A stretch of 64,000 nt of DNA from Cryptomeria japonica. Lineage: Eukaryota > Streptophyta > Pinopsida > Cupressales > Cupressaceae. Location of the stretch: assembly GCF_030272615.1 (NCBI RefSeq), contig NC_081409.1, positions 18,974,260 to 19,038,259 of the forward strand. The letters are read 5' to 3'. The notes under the pieces were generated by a model. The model saw only the letters and a list, made by a program, of their open reading frames with translations, did no database searches and was not told where the DNA came from. Of the stretch, positions 1 through 10,152 are shown in pieces (positions within the stretch are counted from its first letter, which is position 1; the number at the start of each line of letters is the position of its first letter). The position numbers and the translations under genes are program-made.

Positions 1-1505
1 ACAAACAAAACAATTTTCAGATCTAAGATAACTACCAACTTTTTTTACAAATCACAAGTTCAATTTTAATTTTAAAAACTAGGGTTTTTAATGATTTAAC
101 CGCTAAGTTTGCAGAAATTTGAAACTTGCAAATGAAAAATAAGCAATTTTGTTCAAATGAAAGCATGCAAGATGTCTGGTTCACCAAAGCGTAATGGTGG
201 GTGAAAAATGTGTGAATGAGAGAACACGAGGAAACTACCCTTTCGCTCTAAGGAGAGATGAGAGTTTCACTACAGATTTGCCTTCAAATACTTTTCACGT
301 ATTACATTGGAAGAGGGGGGGGGAGGGATTCACTAGATTCAACCTCCAAAGAAGAAGATAGAATTCTGAATGAAATAGGAATGATAAGTTAATCCCCTCT
401 TCTATTTGAAATGGAAAGGAATTGATTGAATTAGGTATAGAAACTAGGTGTAAAAGTGACAAATAACTGATTATAAACCTGAGATTGAAGTGTGGGATGA
501 AGCTGTGCAACTGGATCTGGCAGTAATATGTCGAGATGAAGCCGCCCTACGAATTTGAGGAAAAGTTTCCCAGACCGTGGTGGTAATGTACATAGTCCTC
601 CAAAAAATCCGCATAATGAAAAGGTTTTTTCCACCTCTACAAATGGAGTCCAAATCCAAAAGTATAGTTGCGCACCTGCAACCTACACACAGAAAAAAAG
701 AGGGAAATGTGTTGGGATTGGGGGTTTGCCTTTAGGTCAAACCCTAGTTTTGAAATATGTTGAGACATGGACCAGCTAGGACTCAAACCTAGAACCTTCT
801 ATACGTTGATGGAGTGCTCTACCACTGAGCTACTAGTCCCTCTTGGACCAGTCCATCATCGGTCCGGGTGTGGCTTATTTCCAACACCAACATAATCAAC
901 TAAATGATGAAAGAAAATACTTGCAAGTGACTGTAAATGAAAGACTAAAATGTAAATCACCTCAAGGGAGGTTGTGATAGAAATTTTGATATAAATGTTT
1001 GTGTGGAATTGAATGTTGGAATGAATCTCCTCTTGAATGGTTGAATCCTTGACTTGAATGCAAAACCTAGCCTTGAAGGGAGACTTGAGAATGCTCAATG
1101 CTTGAAAGGGTTGGTTGAATGCTTGAATGCTCTTGAACGCTTGATTGCAAATTTTCACCTTATTGAACCTATCCACTTGACCAACTTATGCAAATGAGAG
1201 GAAAATTGTAACTTAAATGCATGTCAATTAGGGTTAATGAAACTGATTTTCATCATAGGCTGACATCGGGGATGTTGTCCCATTCACTGCACAACCTACA
1301 ATGCATGCTCAAGAAATATCCTGTCCCAAAATATGACCTTTCTCCAAATAAGAGTGCAAACAAGGTGGTGCGAAGGCCAAGGGAGAAGTAGATTTTGAGG
1401 GTTGACTAGTCTTCAGTCTCTGATTAGGCTAGGGGATTCGATCTTGCATGCGTGAGGACCCTAATGCGGTCGAAAATTGCTAGGGTCACAATTTTATGAC
1501 ACTAC
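1..1505. repeat. Degenerate LTR-like repeat, copy a
   Basis: AT-rich non-coding sequence collinear in patches with 13850-15034. Shared blocks include a stretch reading roughly GGGGTTTGCCT..GTCAAACCCT (about 720-745, matching about 14325-14345) and an end block around TCACAATTTTATGACACTACA at 1486-1506 (matching 15014-15034). A terminal block of this type is common at the 3' end of plant LTRs. The two copies are strongly diverged. No coding region is supported. Whether they are a true LTR pair, solo LTRs or another dispersed repeat is unresolved. Confidence 0.4.
769..839 (-). pseudogene. tRNA-like sequence (pseudo-tRNA or SINE/TRIM head)
   Basis: Read on the minus strand, the segment starts GGACTAG and ends CTGGTCC, a 7-bp acceptor stem with one G-U pair. 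It contains GCTC..GAGC as the D stem with an A-box-like AGCTCAGTGGTAGAGC, and CTAGG/CCTAG as a 5-bp T stem around a TTTGAGT loop. The anticodon stem does not pair, so this is unlikely to be a working tRNA. It sits in a 130-bp stretch starting TGTTG (758) and ending CAACA (about 888), which could be a small tRNA-bearing retroelement. No target duplication is visible. Confidence 0.5.
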
Positions 1506-1560
1506 AAAAGGGCCTTTTTCAACCTATAAACAAGTTAGGATTCTCTTTACATTGATAACC

Positions 1561-1925
1561 TTATGGTTGTTCCATATACACTTCTTGACCAAGATACCCT
1601 TTGAGGAATGTCATTTTAACATCCATTTGATACATTTTAAATTTTTTATAAACTGAAAAAGCTATGAAAAATCCTAATTGCTTCAAGTCTAGCCACTGGT
1701 TCAAAGGTTTCATTGAAATCAATACCGTCAATTTGAGAGTACCCTTTACAAACAAGCCTAGCTTTGTTCCTTACAATATTTCCATTCTCATCCATCTTGT
1801 TTCTAAAGATCCATTTTTCTCTTATTACATTTTTATCTTCAGGCCTAGGGACTAGTTCCAAAGTTTTATTCTTTGCAATCTGTACTAGCTCCTCTTGCAT
1901 CACTTTAATCCAAAACTAATCATTA
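1561..1925 (-). pseudogene. Copia-1 reverse transcriptase N-terminal fragment (RVT_2)
   Basis: Two overlapping minus-strand frames encode the start of a Copia RT. The signature residues [19 protein letters not shown] and [16 protein letters not shown] are in one frame, and QMDVKMTFLKG plus QEVYMEQP are in the next. Copia RTs normally read KARLVAKGY..ETFAPVARL..QMDVKTAFLNG, so the family is clear. A frameshift falls between the two parts near 1650. The YVDD palm is absent because the element ends here, so the fragment cannot act as a polymerase. Confidence 0.85.
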
Positions 1926-2378
1926 CTAGCCTCAACATAGTTTTTAGGTTCTATTGTTGATAGTAAACAAAAATCAAACTACTCACCCGATTTTGGAGCC
2001 TTTCTCCTAGTTTGTATACATGCCTCTTTGTCTCCAATAATTTGTTCTTGTGGATGATATTTTACTAATGTCTTTGATGGAGTGTTTGATTCTAACGTTT
2101 TTGCTACAGGAGATAGTTTTCTTGTTGTTTCAAATGATTCATTTTCTGTCTCTTTTTCTTCTTTAGTTGCTTCTATTTCAGCTTTATATTATGATTCAAA
2201 TATTCCTTTTTAACTTATTCAATATTACCTTTATCAATATGCGTTTCTTGATCAACCCACACCTTCTCATTAACTTTAACATGAGTACTTTCAATAATTC
2301 TTTTCAATATTTTTTTAAAGCACCTATATGCCTTACTATGTGAGGAATATCCTAAAAATATTTTTTTAAAGCTTCTCA
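1926..2378 (-). pseudogene. Copia-1 linker between integrase and RT
   Basis: Minus-strand translation gives the conserved post-integrase block FLGYSSHSKAYRCF at about 2378-2330, followed by the low-complexity linker seen in Copia polyproteins. It is the direct continuation of the integrase fragment that ends at about 3770 on the other side of the insert. Stops are present. It has no function of its own. Confidence 0.6.
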
Positions 2379-2493
2379 AGGTAATTATGAATTACCTCAC
2401 TTTGAATGGTTGGTATACTAGGGTGTATGGCCACCATTTTGTTATTCTGAATCATTTCTACCATGGAGTGAAAATGTCTTTCCTTTCTACCTC

Positions 2494-3099
2494 GTGTCTT
2501 CTCTTGGGGCTAATTTTAGTGACCATCGTAAGAACCCTGCTAAGTTTCTCATTGTGCATGAAGGCCTACTGGTTCTTATTGATGCCCATTTTTGTGCTCT
2601 TCATCCCCTTGAGGATTTTATCCATATTTCTTCTGAGAATGATGAGACTAGTGCAGGAGAGTCTGAGAATGATGCCTCTAGGTCTAGGCCTGATGAGTCT
2701 CCCCTTCCCATGAAAAAAGATAAAGTGGAAATTCCTTCGAGCTCTAAACCCAAAATGAGGAAGGGTTCCACAGGTCATAAGAAGATTGTTATGTCCTCCT
2801 CCTCTAATTCGGCTAAGATTGGCTCCCCCTCTTCTACTAAGAAGGAAAATTATGTTAAGAATCTTGATAACCCTAATGTCGTGACCTCTTCCTTTAAGGA
2901 GACTGGTAATGCAGGTGTGGCTAGTATTGCAGACCTTCATCCTAAAAGTGATGAGATAAATGATAAGAGGGAGGATTATGAAATTTTTTTGGGTATGGCT
3001 CATGATCATGCAATTGAAACCTTTAGTTTGTTCAAGTGGAGCTATTTCATGAACTTAAAGAGATCTAGATTAACCAAAGACCTCTGGGAAGCAAAATAG
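2494..3099 (+). CDS. Unrecognised lysine/serine-rich ORF in the insert (ORF1-like, N part)
   Basis: Open frame of 201 codons. The first 50 residues look globular (LGANFSDHRKNP, VHEGLLVLIDAHFCALHP). Residues about 55-150 are acidic, serine- and lysine-rich and probably disordered (PSSSKPKMRKGS, SSSNSAKIGSPSSTKK). The upstream frame 2387-2550 appears to be its N-terminal continuation after a +1 shift. It ends with a TAG at 3097-3099 shortly before the frame of 3174. By position it may be a nucleic-acid-binding ORF1 of a LINE-type element, but I see no RRM, zinc knuckle or enzyme motif. Function unknown. Confidence 0.4.
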   Translation: MSSLGANFSDHRKNPAKFLIVHEGLLVLIDAHFCALHPLEDFIHISSENDETSAGESENDASRSRPDESPLPMKKDKVEIPSSSKPKMRKGSTGHKKIVMSSSSNSAKIGSPSSTKKENYVKNLDNPNVVTSSFKETGNAGVASIADLHPKSDEINDKREDYEIFLGMAHDHAIETFSLFKWSYFMNLKRSRLTKDLWEAK

Positions 3100-3173
3100 A
3101 TTCTCTCCCTGCTGGTTCTTCTCTTGGTCAGAACAATGAAGGGAATTGGACTACGGATGAGAATAATTTTGCC

Positions 3174-3560
3174 ATGGACTATATCAAGAAAACAAGGGAA
3201 GGGGTTGACCATCTGAAGAAAAAACTAGAGGAATGCATCACCTGGTTTGAGGATGGCTACAAAAAAATCCAGGATACCCTCAAGACCATTATGTTTAGCA
3301 ATCATAAAATTGTTAAAAAGCCTGAAATGGTTATTAATACCATAGTGAAAAGTTTGGATCAATCGGATAAGGCTGGTGTTGTTATTGGTGAGGAAGCTGA
3401 GGTGGCTCAAAGTGGTGAAGGACCCTGCAAAAGGACCCGAGGGAACATGAAGAAGAAGACAACCTTTCAGAACTTGGATCATAAAGCTATGCATGTTGTT
3501 GCTAATACCATGAATGCCCTTGAGGCTGAGGTTGTTGAGACCCTCAAAAGCCTAATGTAA
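3174..3560 (+). CDS. Coiled-coil ORF in the insert (ORF1-like, C part)
   Basis: Open frame of 128 codons starting MDYIKKTREGVDHLKKKLEE, with heptad-like leucine, isoleucine and lysine spacing over residues 1-60 that predicts a coiled coil. A basic patch (KRTRGNMKKK) follows at about residues 86-97. It is followed by about 180 bp of 3' non-coding sequence rich in TTG/TTTT and then the presumed 3' end. It was probably one protein with 2494-3099 before decay. A coiled coil plus basic region would suit an ORF1 chaperone, but this is inference only. Confidence 0.4.
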   Translation: MDYIKKTREGVDHLKKKLEECITWFEDGYKKIQDTLKTIMFSNHKIVKKPEMVINTIVKSLDQSDKAGVVIGEEAEVAQSGEGPCKRTRGNMKKKTTFQNLDHKAMHVVANTMNALEAEVVETLKSLM

Positions 3561-3744
3561 TTGGGTTTTTTTATGTTGCTGGTTCTTTCTGTGTCTAGGT
3601 TTGGTTTGTGCCTGACTCGACTTTTGTTGTCTTGTTGGCTACTGCTTTTTATGCATATCCTTGCAGCCCGTTTTGTTTTGGATATTGTTTTCTGATTCTA
3701 ATCCTCTTAGAGTCATTTTGTAAAGGGTTTCAGGGCCCCTTCAA

Positions 3745-4425
3745 AACCTATTTTTGCCTTAATCCAAAACAATGCGACTGAAAACTTCCCAAGTTTTCAT
3801 CATGTCTTTTAATAAAGCATTTTCTACCAAAAATTCTAAAGTGTTTAATAGATGCATACTTACCAAACCACAACTCATATGGAGTATACTTGGTTTTGAC
3901 CCTCAATTGGGCTCTATTCAATGTGTATAATGTTGTATGAACAACTTCCTTCCAATTAATATTAGATGACTTGGCCTCATCCAACATTGCTCTTGCAATC
4001 TCTTTTATTGTCCTGTTCTTCCTCTCTACCACCCCATTTTGTCGAGGTATTTTTGTAGTAGCATATTGTCTCTTGATCCCATGCTATTCACAATGATCCT
4101 GAAATTATTTTGAGGTATACTCTCCACCCTTATCCAACCTCAAACACTTCAAATTCAAATAGACGATTCTTTCTCCACCATTTTTCTAAACACCTTGAGC
4201 TTGTCAAAAGCTTCAGATTTATGTCTCAAAAATTTTACCCAAATTCTTTTGTTATAATCATCTACAAAAGCATAAAATACTTTTCTTCATTGATTGACCT
4301 TGTTCTAGTAAGACCACATAGATCAATTTGAACAAGTTGTAAAGGTCTTGTAGATGAATGTTCTTTTAAAGCAAAACTTATCATTTTTTTTTTCCATGTT
4401 GACATCCCTCACAAACATTGTTAGC
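3745..4425 (-). pseudogene. Copia-1 integrase fragment
   Basis: The minus-strand frame 4032-3748 begins MVERKNRTIKEIARAML and continues LNRAQLRVKTKYTPYELWFGKYASIKHFRIFG. This is the C-terminal half of the rve core and the GKKP-like block of plant Copia integrases (usual form ERKNRTLQEMARTML). The catalytic glutamate would lie just before ERKNR and is affected by a frameshift near 4032. The preceding core (4033-4425) is recognisable only in pieces. Integrase inserts element cDNA in the nucleus; this copy is dead and is split by the insert at 2379-3770. Confidence 0.8.
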
Positions 4426-4930
4426 TAGTTTATGAATGAGTTGCATACCTCTCACATTGTGATGCTTTCTCATCTTGACAAGATTGTCAAAGTTCAAGTG
4501 TCCAAGTCTTTTCTGCCATAACCATCCTTCCTCTAACTATCCCATAAGACAAATATTATTATAACCATTAGTACTTATGACACCCTTTAGATTATAAACA
4601 TTTCCCTTGGTTCTTTTACCTATTGCAACCACTTTTCCTGATTTTCCTTTTATTTCACATCCTTGATCATTAAACAACACATTTTAACCATTATCACAAA
4701 TTTGGATAACACTTAGGAGGTTATGCTTTAAAATTTTAACAAAGTATACATCATGAACAGGTATATTTTCATTCAATAATAGAGATCTACACCTTTAATT
4801 TGTCTAGAGGAATCATCACCAAAACTTACAGAACCACCTTCATAACTATCCAATTAAGTAAATTTATTCCTATCAGTAGTCATACGGTTTGAACAACCAC
4901 TATCTATCACCCATAGATCTTGCTTTTCTA
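4426..4930 (-). pseudogene. Copia-1 protease and GAG-pre-integrase fragment
   Basis: Frames on the minus strand contain WVIDSGCSNRMTTDRNKF (about 4910-4855), the aspartic protease active site in the Copia form WIIDSGCSRHMTGD. Beyond it comes a broken zinc-binding pre-integrase region in which LGHLNFDNLVKMRKHHN and CEGCQHGK-like pieces can be traced at about 4510-4390. The active-site Asp-Ser-Gly is retained. Several frameshifts make it non-functional. Confidence 0.7.
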
Positions 4931-5231
4931 TATGAAAATAAGATTGAACAAATAAAGACTCACCAATATTTCTTATCACCTTCGGTTTCCAAATCTTGTT
5001 TGTCTTTATGTCTGATTTCACACTTTTCTCAGAATCAACAACATGCTTCTCATTTTTCTTTCTAGCTACACGCCTGCAATATTTCTTCACATGACTAATG
5101 TTATTGCAATTGAAACATCTTAGACTATTCATTCTACAAAAATAATTTCCTAATCCAAATCTTGAATACCTTCTCAAAGCAATCTCATAGTCATTCATTC
5201 TATGCCTAGATTGATTACAATAGAAGCTCAA
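4854..5231 (-). pseudogene. Copia-1 gag C-terminus with CCHC zinc knuckle, fused to protease
   Basis: The 125-codon frame contains CFNCNNISHVKKYC, a perfect CX2CX4HX4C zinc knuckle (about 5120-5080). A lysine-rich stretch follows, and then the protease site described above. Such knuckles bind the element RNA during particle assembly. All four metal ligands are present, but the flanking gag is broken. Confidence 0.8.
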
Positions 5232-5347
5232 TGGCCAACAAAAAATGAGTTAAATTTGATAGGAAACCTTTTACCAGCAAATGAAATTTTGAAGATGTTC
5301 ATTTGGCCTCTTACATGCATATTTGGATTTGTCATTTTGAAAAAAGA

Positions 5348-6640
5348 TTATTGGTAAGACTTTGAAGAATTTTGAGAAATTTTGTTTTCCTTTGCTTGAT
5401 TGTTCAAATCTGCACCTTTGTTTTTAGGTTTAAATATGTCATGCAGTGATTTATTATCACAATCATTACAAATATACTCAACTTCAAAACCTAGACCAGT
5501 ATGATTATCATATTTTCTTAGTTTCCTCGACATGTCTTCTAATATGGTGTTTTTATATTTTTCAAGTTTCTTTCTAAGCTTTACAATTTCAATCTTCAAC
5601 CTTTTACTTTCTTCATCCTTAGATGTCAAATCAAACTTTTCTACTTTTGTCATTTTCTTTTTCTCTTCCAATTCTAGTTTCAAATCAGTAATCAATTATT
5701 CCATGGTTTTAGTTTTGTTAATTAAGATTTCCTTCTCTTTCAAAGCTTGGTCTTTTTGAATGGTTGCCTCTTTCTTTAATCTCTTAATCTCTTTGAGAGA
5801 ACACAACAACCCACCCTCAAGATCAACATCCACCATCTCTTATTCACTTTTCATTTCACATACAACATCTTGATCCATATTAGTGCTACCAATTTCTATA
5901 AACAAAACCTCACCTGCCTCACTTGCAGAACCTTCAGAGTCATTGTCAGAAACATCTAAAAATAAACTCTTCTTTTTGAAAAAAATCTTTCTTCTATTGT
6001 TAAAAACCTTCTTTTTACCTTGTTTATCATTGTTGTCTTCATCATTATTTGAATCACCACAAGGGTATTTGACTGCAAAGTGTCCAATCCTCCCATAGTT
6101 AAAGCATTTGAAAGGAAATTTACCCTAAAATACTTTCTTGATCCCTTCTTTAGTTTTCTTGCAAGATGAGATTCTATGACTTCAAAATACTTAGAATATG
6201 AAGACACCTTAATCTTTTTATCAGCCTTGAATGTTGCCTCTCTATTCGAGGATTCTTCTTTACATGTCCTCATTTCATATGTTGTAAGTGCTCCATGCAA
6301 ATCATCAATGGAATACTTATCTATGTCTCTTTCTTCTTCTATGGTAGATATTTTAAGATTAAAATCTAGTTTGCAAATATCTTTAAACCATCTTTACAAC
6401 AACCTTGTATTCCATTTCTTTTCCAATCCCATGAATAGCATTCAATATTTCATCAATTCTAAGAAGATAATTTGCAACTTTTTCTTCTTCACTCATCTTT
6501 AATTTCTCAAACTTTCCTCTGAGATTTTGGATCTTGGCTTGCTTTACCCTATCATTTTCATGATAAATACTATTTAGTTTGTCCCATACTTCTTTGGAGG
6601 ATTTATAGTGCATAAATCTAACAAAAATGATAGACCACAA
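5348..6640 (-). pseudogene. Copia-1 gag capsid region, broken
   Basis: The frame 6640-6383 carries the UBN2-type gag signature: SSKEVWDKLNSIYHENDRV, LRGKFEKLKMSEEEKVANYL and RIDEILNAIHGIGKEMEY. This matches the usual Copia capsid pattern in which a kinked helix precedes the RVDEIVN block. Next come frame 6300-5956 (basic) and frame 5695-5348, a lysine/glutamate-rich predicted coiled coil (LKLELEEKKKMTKVEK, LRKKLEKYKN). The order and spacing fit one long gag with frameshifts near 6380 and 5900. Confidence 0.75.
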
Positions 6641-6915
6641 AGTATGGCATGCTCTGCTCTTGCATCAATTTCATACTATCATTTACCATTAACATCAATA
6701 AGAATAGTGTTAGGAATATTATAACTATTTACAAATGAACACCAAACATCTACTCCTAGGGAGACTAGATAGGTTTATATTCTCACTTTCCAAATGACAT
6801 AATCATTTCCATCAAACAAGGGAGCTTTAGAAACTAAAGACCCTTCTTGTGTCATGTTTACTAGTATTCCAATATTAGGACCAACCTTTGGTTGTTAAAC
6901 ATCTACAAGGAACCT
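6641..6915 (-). pseudogene. Copia-1 gag N-terminus and leader, heavily decayed
   Basis: Between the primer site and the first clean gag frame, the minus strand yields short pieces typical of a Copia gag start (for example LVSKAPLFDGNDYVIWKVRI-like residues around 6835-6770), broken by stops. No intact start codon can be assigned. Confidence 0.45.
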
Positions 6916-6929
6916 ATGCTCTAATACCA
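6916..6929 (-). other. Copia-1 primer-binding site (initiator tRNA-Met type)
   Basis: Minus strand reads TGGTATTAGAGCAT, one change from the standard plant Copia primer site TGGTATCAGAGC. It lies 2 bp inside the LTR edge at 6932. Confidence 0.85.
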
Positions 6930-6931
6930 CT

Positions 6932-7876
6932 TGTTGAAATACTAGGATCACTAAGAGGGGGAGGGGGGTAAATCAGTGATTGATATAATCAAACAAACTT
7001 TTAATCAATAAAAAATTTAACACAATGACATTAGTATTTGTAGCAGATCATAGGGCATTATCGTTAATATTTAATGACACAATAAAGAGATTCAAAAATA
7101 CAAATTCAACACCATGACACCAATATTTGAGTGGAAAATACCTAAGGGTGAAACACCACTAAAAAAAATGCACTAGTTACAATTTAGGAGCACCAACTCC
7201 AAGCCTTAATGGCTAAATTCAGGACACCTATCCTAGGAGCACCAACTCCTTGTAATTTTAGGATCACTGACTCCAAAGTGAGGAAGCACCCACTCCTGCT
7301 ACATTCACAAAATGAACATCTCTGAGGATTACTATATTTCCATATAAAACATTTGACATACTGCCATTCTTCAAATCATTCACATTCATCTGTCTCAGAA
7401 ATTAGATCTTTGTTTTGTAATTTTTTACAATGCAAATTGCTCGTCAAAATGTTTTGGTAATCATTGTTTTGTTTCCACCTTCTACAATCAATCAAAAAAT
7501 TAGAATATACTTTGGGTTACTATCACACACTGTTATTATCAAAACCCTCAAGTGTTGTAACAAAAAAAAATCAGAATTATCATTGATAATGTTATCTTAT
7601 AAAAAATACTGCACTTCTTATTGTATTCATTCATTAAACATCTTGTTCTTCTCTTTTAACTCGTTTGATTTTCACCATCAATGTTTGCAACAACAATTTA
7701 GAAATCATGTTTTGTTTCATTTTAAAACCGTCATTGTTTCATTCATCATACCATACACACACATCCACCTTATTCCTTCTTTTTTTTTGGCTTCTTCTAT
7801 CAATACCTACAATCTTCAAAACCATGTTATTTTACTATCGATATTAGAAGAAACAGTTACAAAACCTATTGACCAG
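6932..7876 (-). repeat. Copia-1 5' LTR (partial, outer edge not defined)
   Basis: The LTR begins TGTTGAAATACTAGG on the plus strand, which is the CA-type 3' edge on the element's strand. Inside are repeated short blocks AGGAGCACCAACTCC at 7190-7205 and 7231-7246 and a variant at 7258-7275. No second LTR exists in the window for comparison, so the outer edge cannot be fixed. It may continue beyond Copia-2 at 12949. The 163-codon plus-strand frame here has no family features. Confidence 0.55.
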
Positions 7877-7881
7877 GAAAG
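7877..7881. repeat. Target site duplication of Copia-2 (left)
   Basis: GAAAG immediately before the LTR terminus TGTTAGGG. The identical pentamer follows the other LTR at 12944-12948. Confidence 0.85.
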
Positions 7882-8387
7882 TGTTAGGGTTTCAAGCATA
7901 TCCGAAGCAAATATGAACTAACAATTATATGCAGATTTAAATACAAAAGATAAAGAAATAAAACAGGACTCAGATAACACAAAGATTTAACATGGTTCAC
8001 CCAGAATGGGTTACGTCCACCATACACAACCGTCCAATCTTTCTTATTATCCAGCAAAAACAGTACATCAACCTTACAATGCCTTAATCATCCCAGCTGC
8101 TTATAACATGTGTTTTTAGGGCAACAAACAAAGTTGGACTTTTTTTAGGGTTTTATTACAATGTCGGTTTTCATCAATGAAAAACGGCAAAAAAAAAAAT
8201 TTCTCGGGGGCTACCACCCCTGAACCCCCGCTTTTCTTGGGGGTTGCCACCCCCGAACCCCTGCCCAGGGCCCAACCTGGCCCTGGACCTCGGCGAGGAT
8301 ACGTGCTAAGTGTAAAGTACTTTGTTGATCAGTCACCACATTTCAACAATCTCCCACTTGGAGACTGATCAGGCTCCACACCGAACA
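7882..8387 (-). repeat. Copia-2 3' LTR (506 bp)
   Basis: Runs from TGTTAGGGTTTC to CACACCGAACA on the plus strand. It is nearly collinear with 12472-12943 but about 34 bp longer, because a C/G-rich block around 8217-8262 (GGGGGTTGCCACCCCCGAA) is locally duplicated. The block TCTCCCACTTGGAGACTGATC near 8350-8370 is repeated just outside the LTR at 8388-8408, where it overlaps the purine tract on the element's strand. Confidence 0.88.
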
Positions 8388-8402
8388 ATCTCCCACTTGG
8401 AG
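8388..8402 (-). other. Copia-2 polypurine tract
   Basis: On the element's strand the LTR is preceded by AAGTGGGAGAT, a short purine-rich tract of the kind that primes plus-strand DNA synthesis. It abuts the LTR terminus at 8387. Confidence 0.65.
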
Positions 8403-8484
8403 ACTGATACTACATGACACCACTGTACATGCAACATCCGCTGGATAAAACACTAGGACTTGACTGGTATATATTCCACAATTA

Positions 8485-9834
8485 TCAATCAAGAAGACCA
8501 ACAGAAACTGATGAAGAAATCAGCTTCTCCTGTGGAACTGCCTTTGTGAACATATCAGCAGGATTCGCACTTGTGTGGATCTTCTCAAGCCGTAACTGAC
8601 CTTCCTCCAAAACAGTCCGGATGAAGTGGTACCTGAGCTGAATGTGCTTTGTCCTTGAATGAAAAACAGAGGTCTTTGCAAGATGAATGGCACTCTGGCT
8701 ATCAGTATACAATGGGCTATCCTCTTGTGTCTGACCCAATTCCTTCAGAAAACATTGCAACCAAATCATCTCCTTGTTGGCTTTTGTAGCAGCAACATAC
8801 TCAGCTTCAGTGGTTGAAAGTGCAACAACCTTTTGCAGCCTAGAAATCCAATTGACTGCAGTTCCCCGTATAGTAAAAACATACCCTGTAGTACTCCTCC
8901 ATGAATCAATATCACCCGCCAGATCAGAGTCAACAAATCCACTCAGAGCAGCATTAGATCCTTTAAAACATAATGCCTTCATAGTAGTTCCTTTCAAATA
9001 CCGAAGAATCCATTTCACAGCATTCCAATGTTCCATACCTGGATTACTCATAAACCTGCTCACAACTCCCACTGCATGTGCAATATCTGGCCTTGTGCAT
9101 ACCATTGCATACATCAGACTGCCAACAGCTGATGAATACGGGATGTTAGACATTTTATTAACCTCTTCCCGTGTCTTTGGGCAAATCTCCTTAGTCAATT
9201 TGAAATGACTAGCCAAAGGTGTACTAATTGCTTTTGCATCCTGCATGTTAAATCTTTTCAACACCTTCTTTATATACTCACTTTGGGACAAATTCAAGGT
9301 TCTATTTTTCCTGTCTCGTGTAATCCTCATACCGAGAATTTGCTTAGCTGCACCCAAATCCTTCATAGCAAATGACCTGGCTAATTTTTGTTTAAGATCA
9401 TTTATATGTTGCATGTTAGACCCAGCAACAAGCATGTCATCAACATAAAGCAACAAGATAATATAACTACCATTATCAAATCTCTTAAAATATACACAAT
9501 GATTAGAATGACATCTATGATAACCGTGTTCAGCCATGAAACTATCAAATTTTAAATACCATTGTCGGGGTGCTTGCTTTAGGCCATATAGGCTTTTCTT
9601 CAACCTGCACACCAAGTTCTCCTTACCTTTGACCTCATATCCCTGTGGTTGCAACATGTAAATTTCCTCCTCCAAATCTCCATGGAGAAAAGCTGTTTTG
9701 ACATCTAATTGTTCAAGATGTAAATCATCTACAGCCACAAGACTAAGTACAGTTCTAATTGAAGTCATTTTTACAACTGGAGAAAATATTTCATCATAAT
9801 CTATACCCTTTTTCTGTGCAAAACCTTTTACCAC
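8485..9834 (-). pseudogene. Copia-2 reverse transcriptase and RNase H
   Basis: A 449-codon open frame that copies element RNA to DNA inside virus-like particles. It begins within the RT (KGFAQKKGIDYDEIFSPVVK). It contains QLDVKTAFLHGDLEEEIYM, LKKSLYGLKQAPRQWY and the palm motif LLLYVDDMLVAG, so both catalytic aspartates are present. RNase H follows with GFVDSDLAGD, STTEAEYVA and YTDSQSAIHLA, then the usual C-terminal block ADMFTKAVPQEKL. The N-terminal RT part upstream is broken by stops, so the reading is a remnant. About 440 residues is normal for the Copia RT-RNase H portion. Confidence 0.9.
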
Positions 9835-10152
9835 AAGTCTGGCCTTATATCTTTAATGACCTCCTTCCTCCTCCTTCAGCCGATAAACCCATTTGTTAGG
9901 CAAGGCTCTTTTTTCTACAGGTAAAGGGACTAAGTCCCAAGTCTTATTTTTCATCAAGGAGTCCATCTCCTCTTTCATGCCTAGCTGCCACTATTGTTTG
10001 ACATCCACCTGCATTGCTTCTTCATATTCTTCTGGTTCACCAGAATCCGTTAATAAAATAGAATACAAAGAAGGAGAAAATCTTTTAGCGGGTCTACTTG
10101 TCCTCGTAGAAGGTCTAACACTTGCAGGATTTTGTGGGACAATCTGTTGTTG
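9835..10152 (-). pseudogene. Copia-2 RT N-terminus and linker with three stops
   Basis: Continues the polyprotein upstream of RT: EEYEEAMQVDVKQ, stop (about 9993), WQLGMKEEMDSLMKNKTWDL, VEKRALPNKWVYRLK, stop (about 9855), RYKARLV. The pattern matches Copia W..AM..E..SL..N.TW.LV..P and KWV...K, with CAG-to-TAG type changes at the stops. A further stop at about 10153 separates it from the integrase frame. Confidence 0.8.

Larger units (their letters stand above)
2379..3770 (+). mobile_element. LINE-like retroposon inserted in Copia-1 integrase
   Basis: The Copia-1 integrase reading is interrupted between FQSHC (about 3770) and the FLGYSS block (about 2378). The intervening 1.39 kb is read on the plus strand and contains two long frames (2494-3099 and 3174-3560). 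Its 3' end, TTTTTGCCTTAATCCAAAAC, resembles the 3' end of the LINE fragment at 33007-33599 (TTGCTTTAATTATCAAAAAC on that element's strand). I could not find a clear target duplication, so both edges are approximate and the class is inferred. Confidence 0.45.
1556..7876 (-). mobile_element. Copia-1: decayed, truncated Ty1/Copia retrotransposon
   Basis: On the minus strand, from high to low coordinates, one can follow an LTR edge (6932), a tRNA-Met-type primer site, gag with zinc knuckle, protease, integrase and the first part of reverse transcriptase. This is the Copia order (integrase before RT). The element stops at about 1556 in mid-RT, so RT palm motifs, RNase H and the 3' LTR are missing. 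Frameshifts and stops are throughout. A plus-strand insert (about 2379-3770) splits the integrase. Copia-2 lies immediately beyond the LTR part and may be nested in that LTR. Confidence 0.8.

Noticed and set aside
769-839. Functional tRNA gene
   Set aside because: The anticodon stem does not pair, so no anticodon can be assigned; kept only as tRNA-like.
7430-7921. 163-codon plus-strand frame
   Set aside because: Lies in AT-rich LTR sequence, crosses the Copia-2 insertion edge at 7882, and has no domain.
8774-9448. Plus-strand frames opposite the Copia-2 RT
   Set aside because: Antisense shadows of the clear minus-strand RT-RNase H frame.
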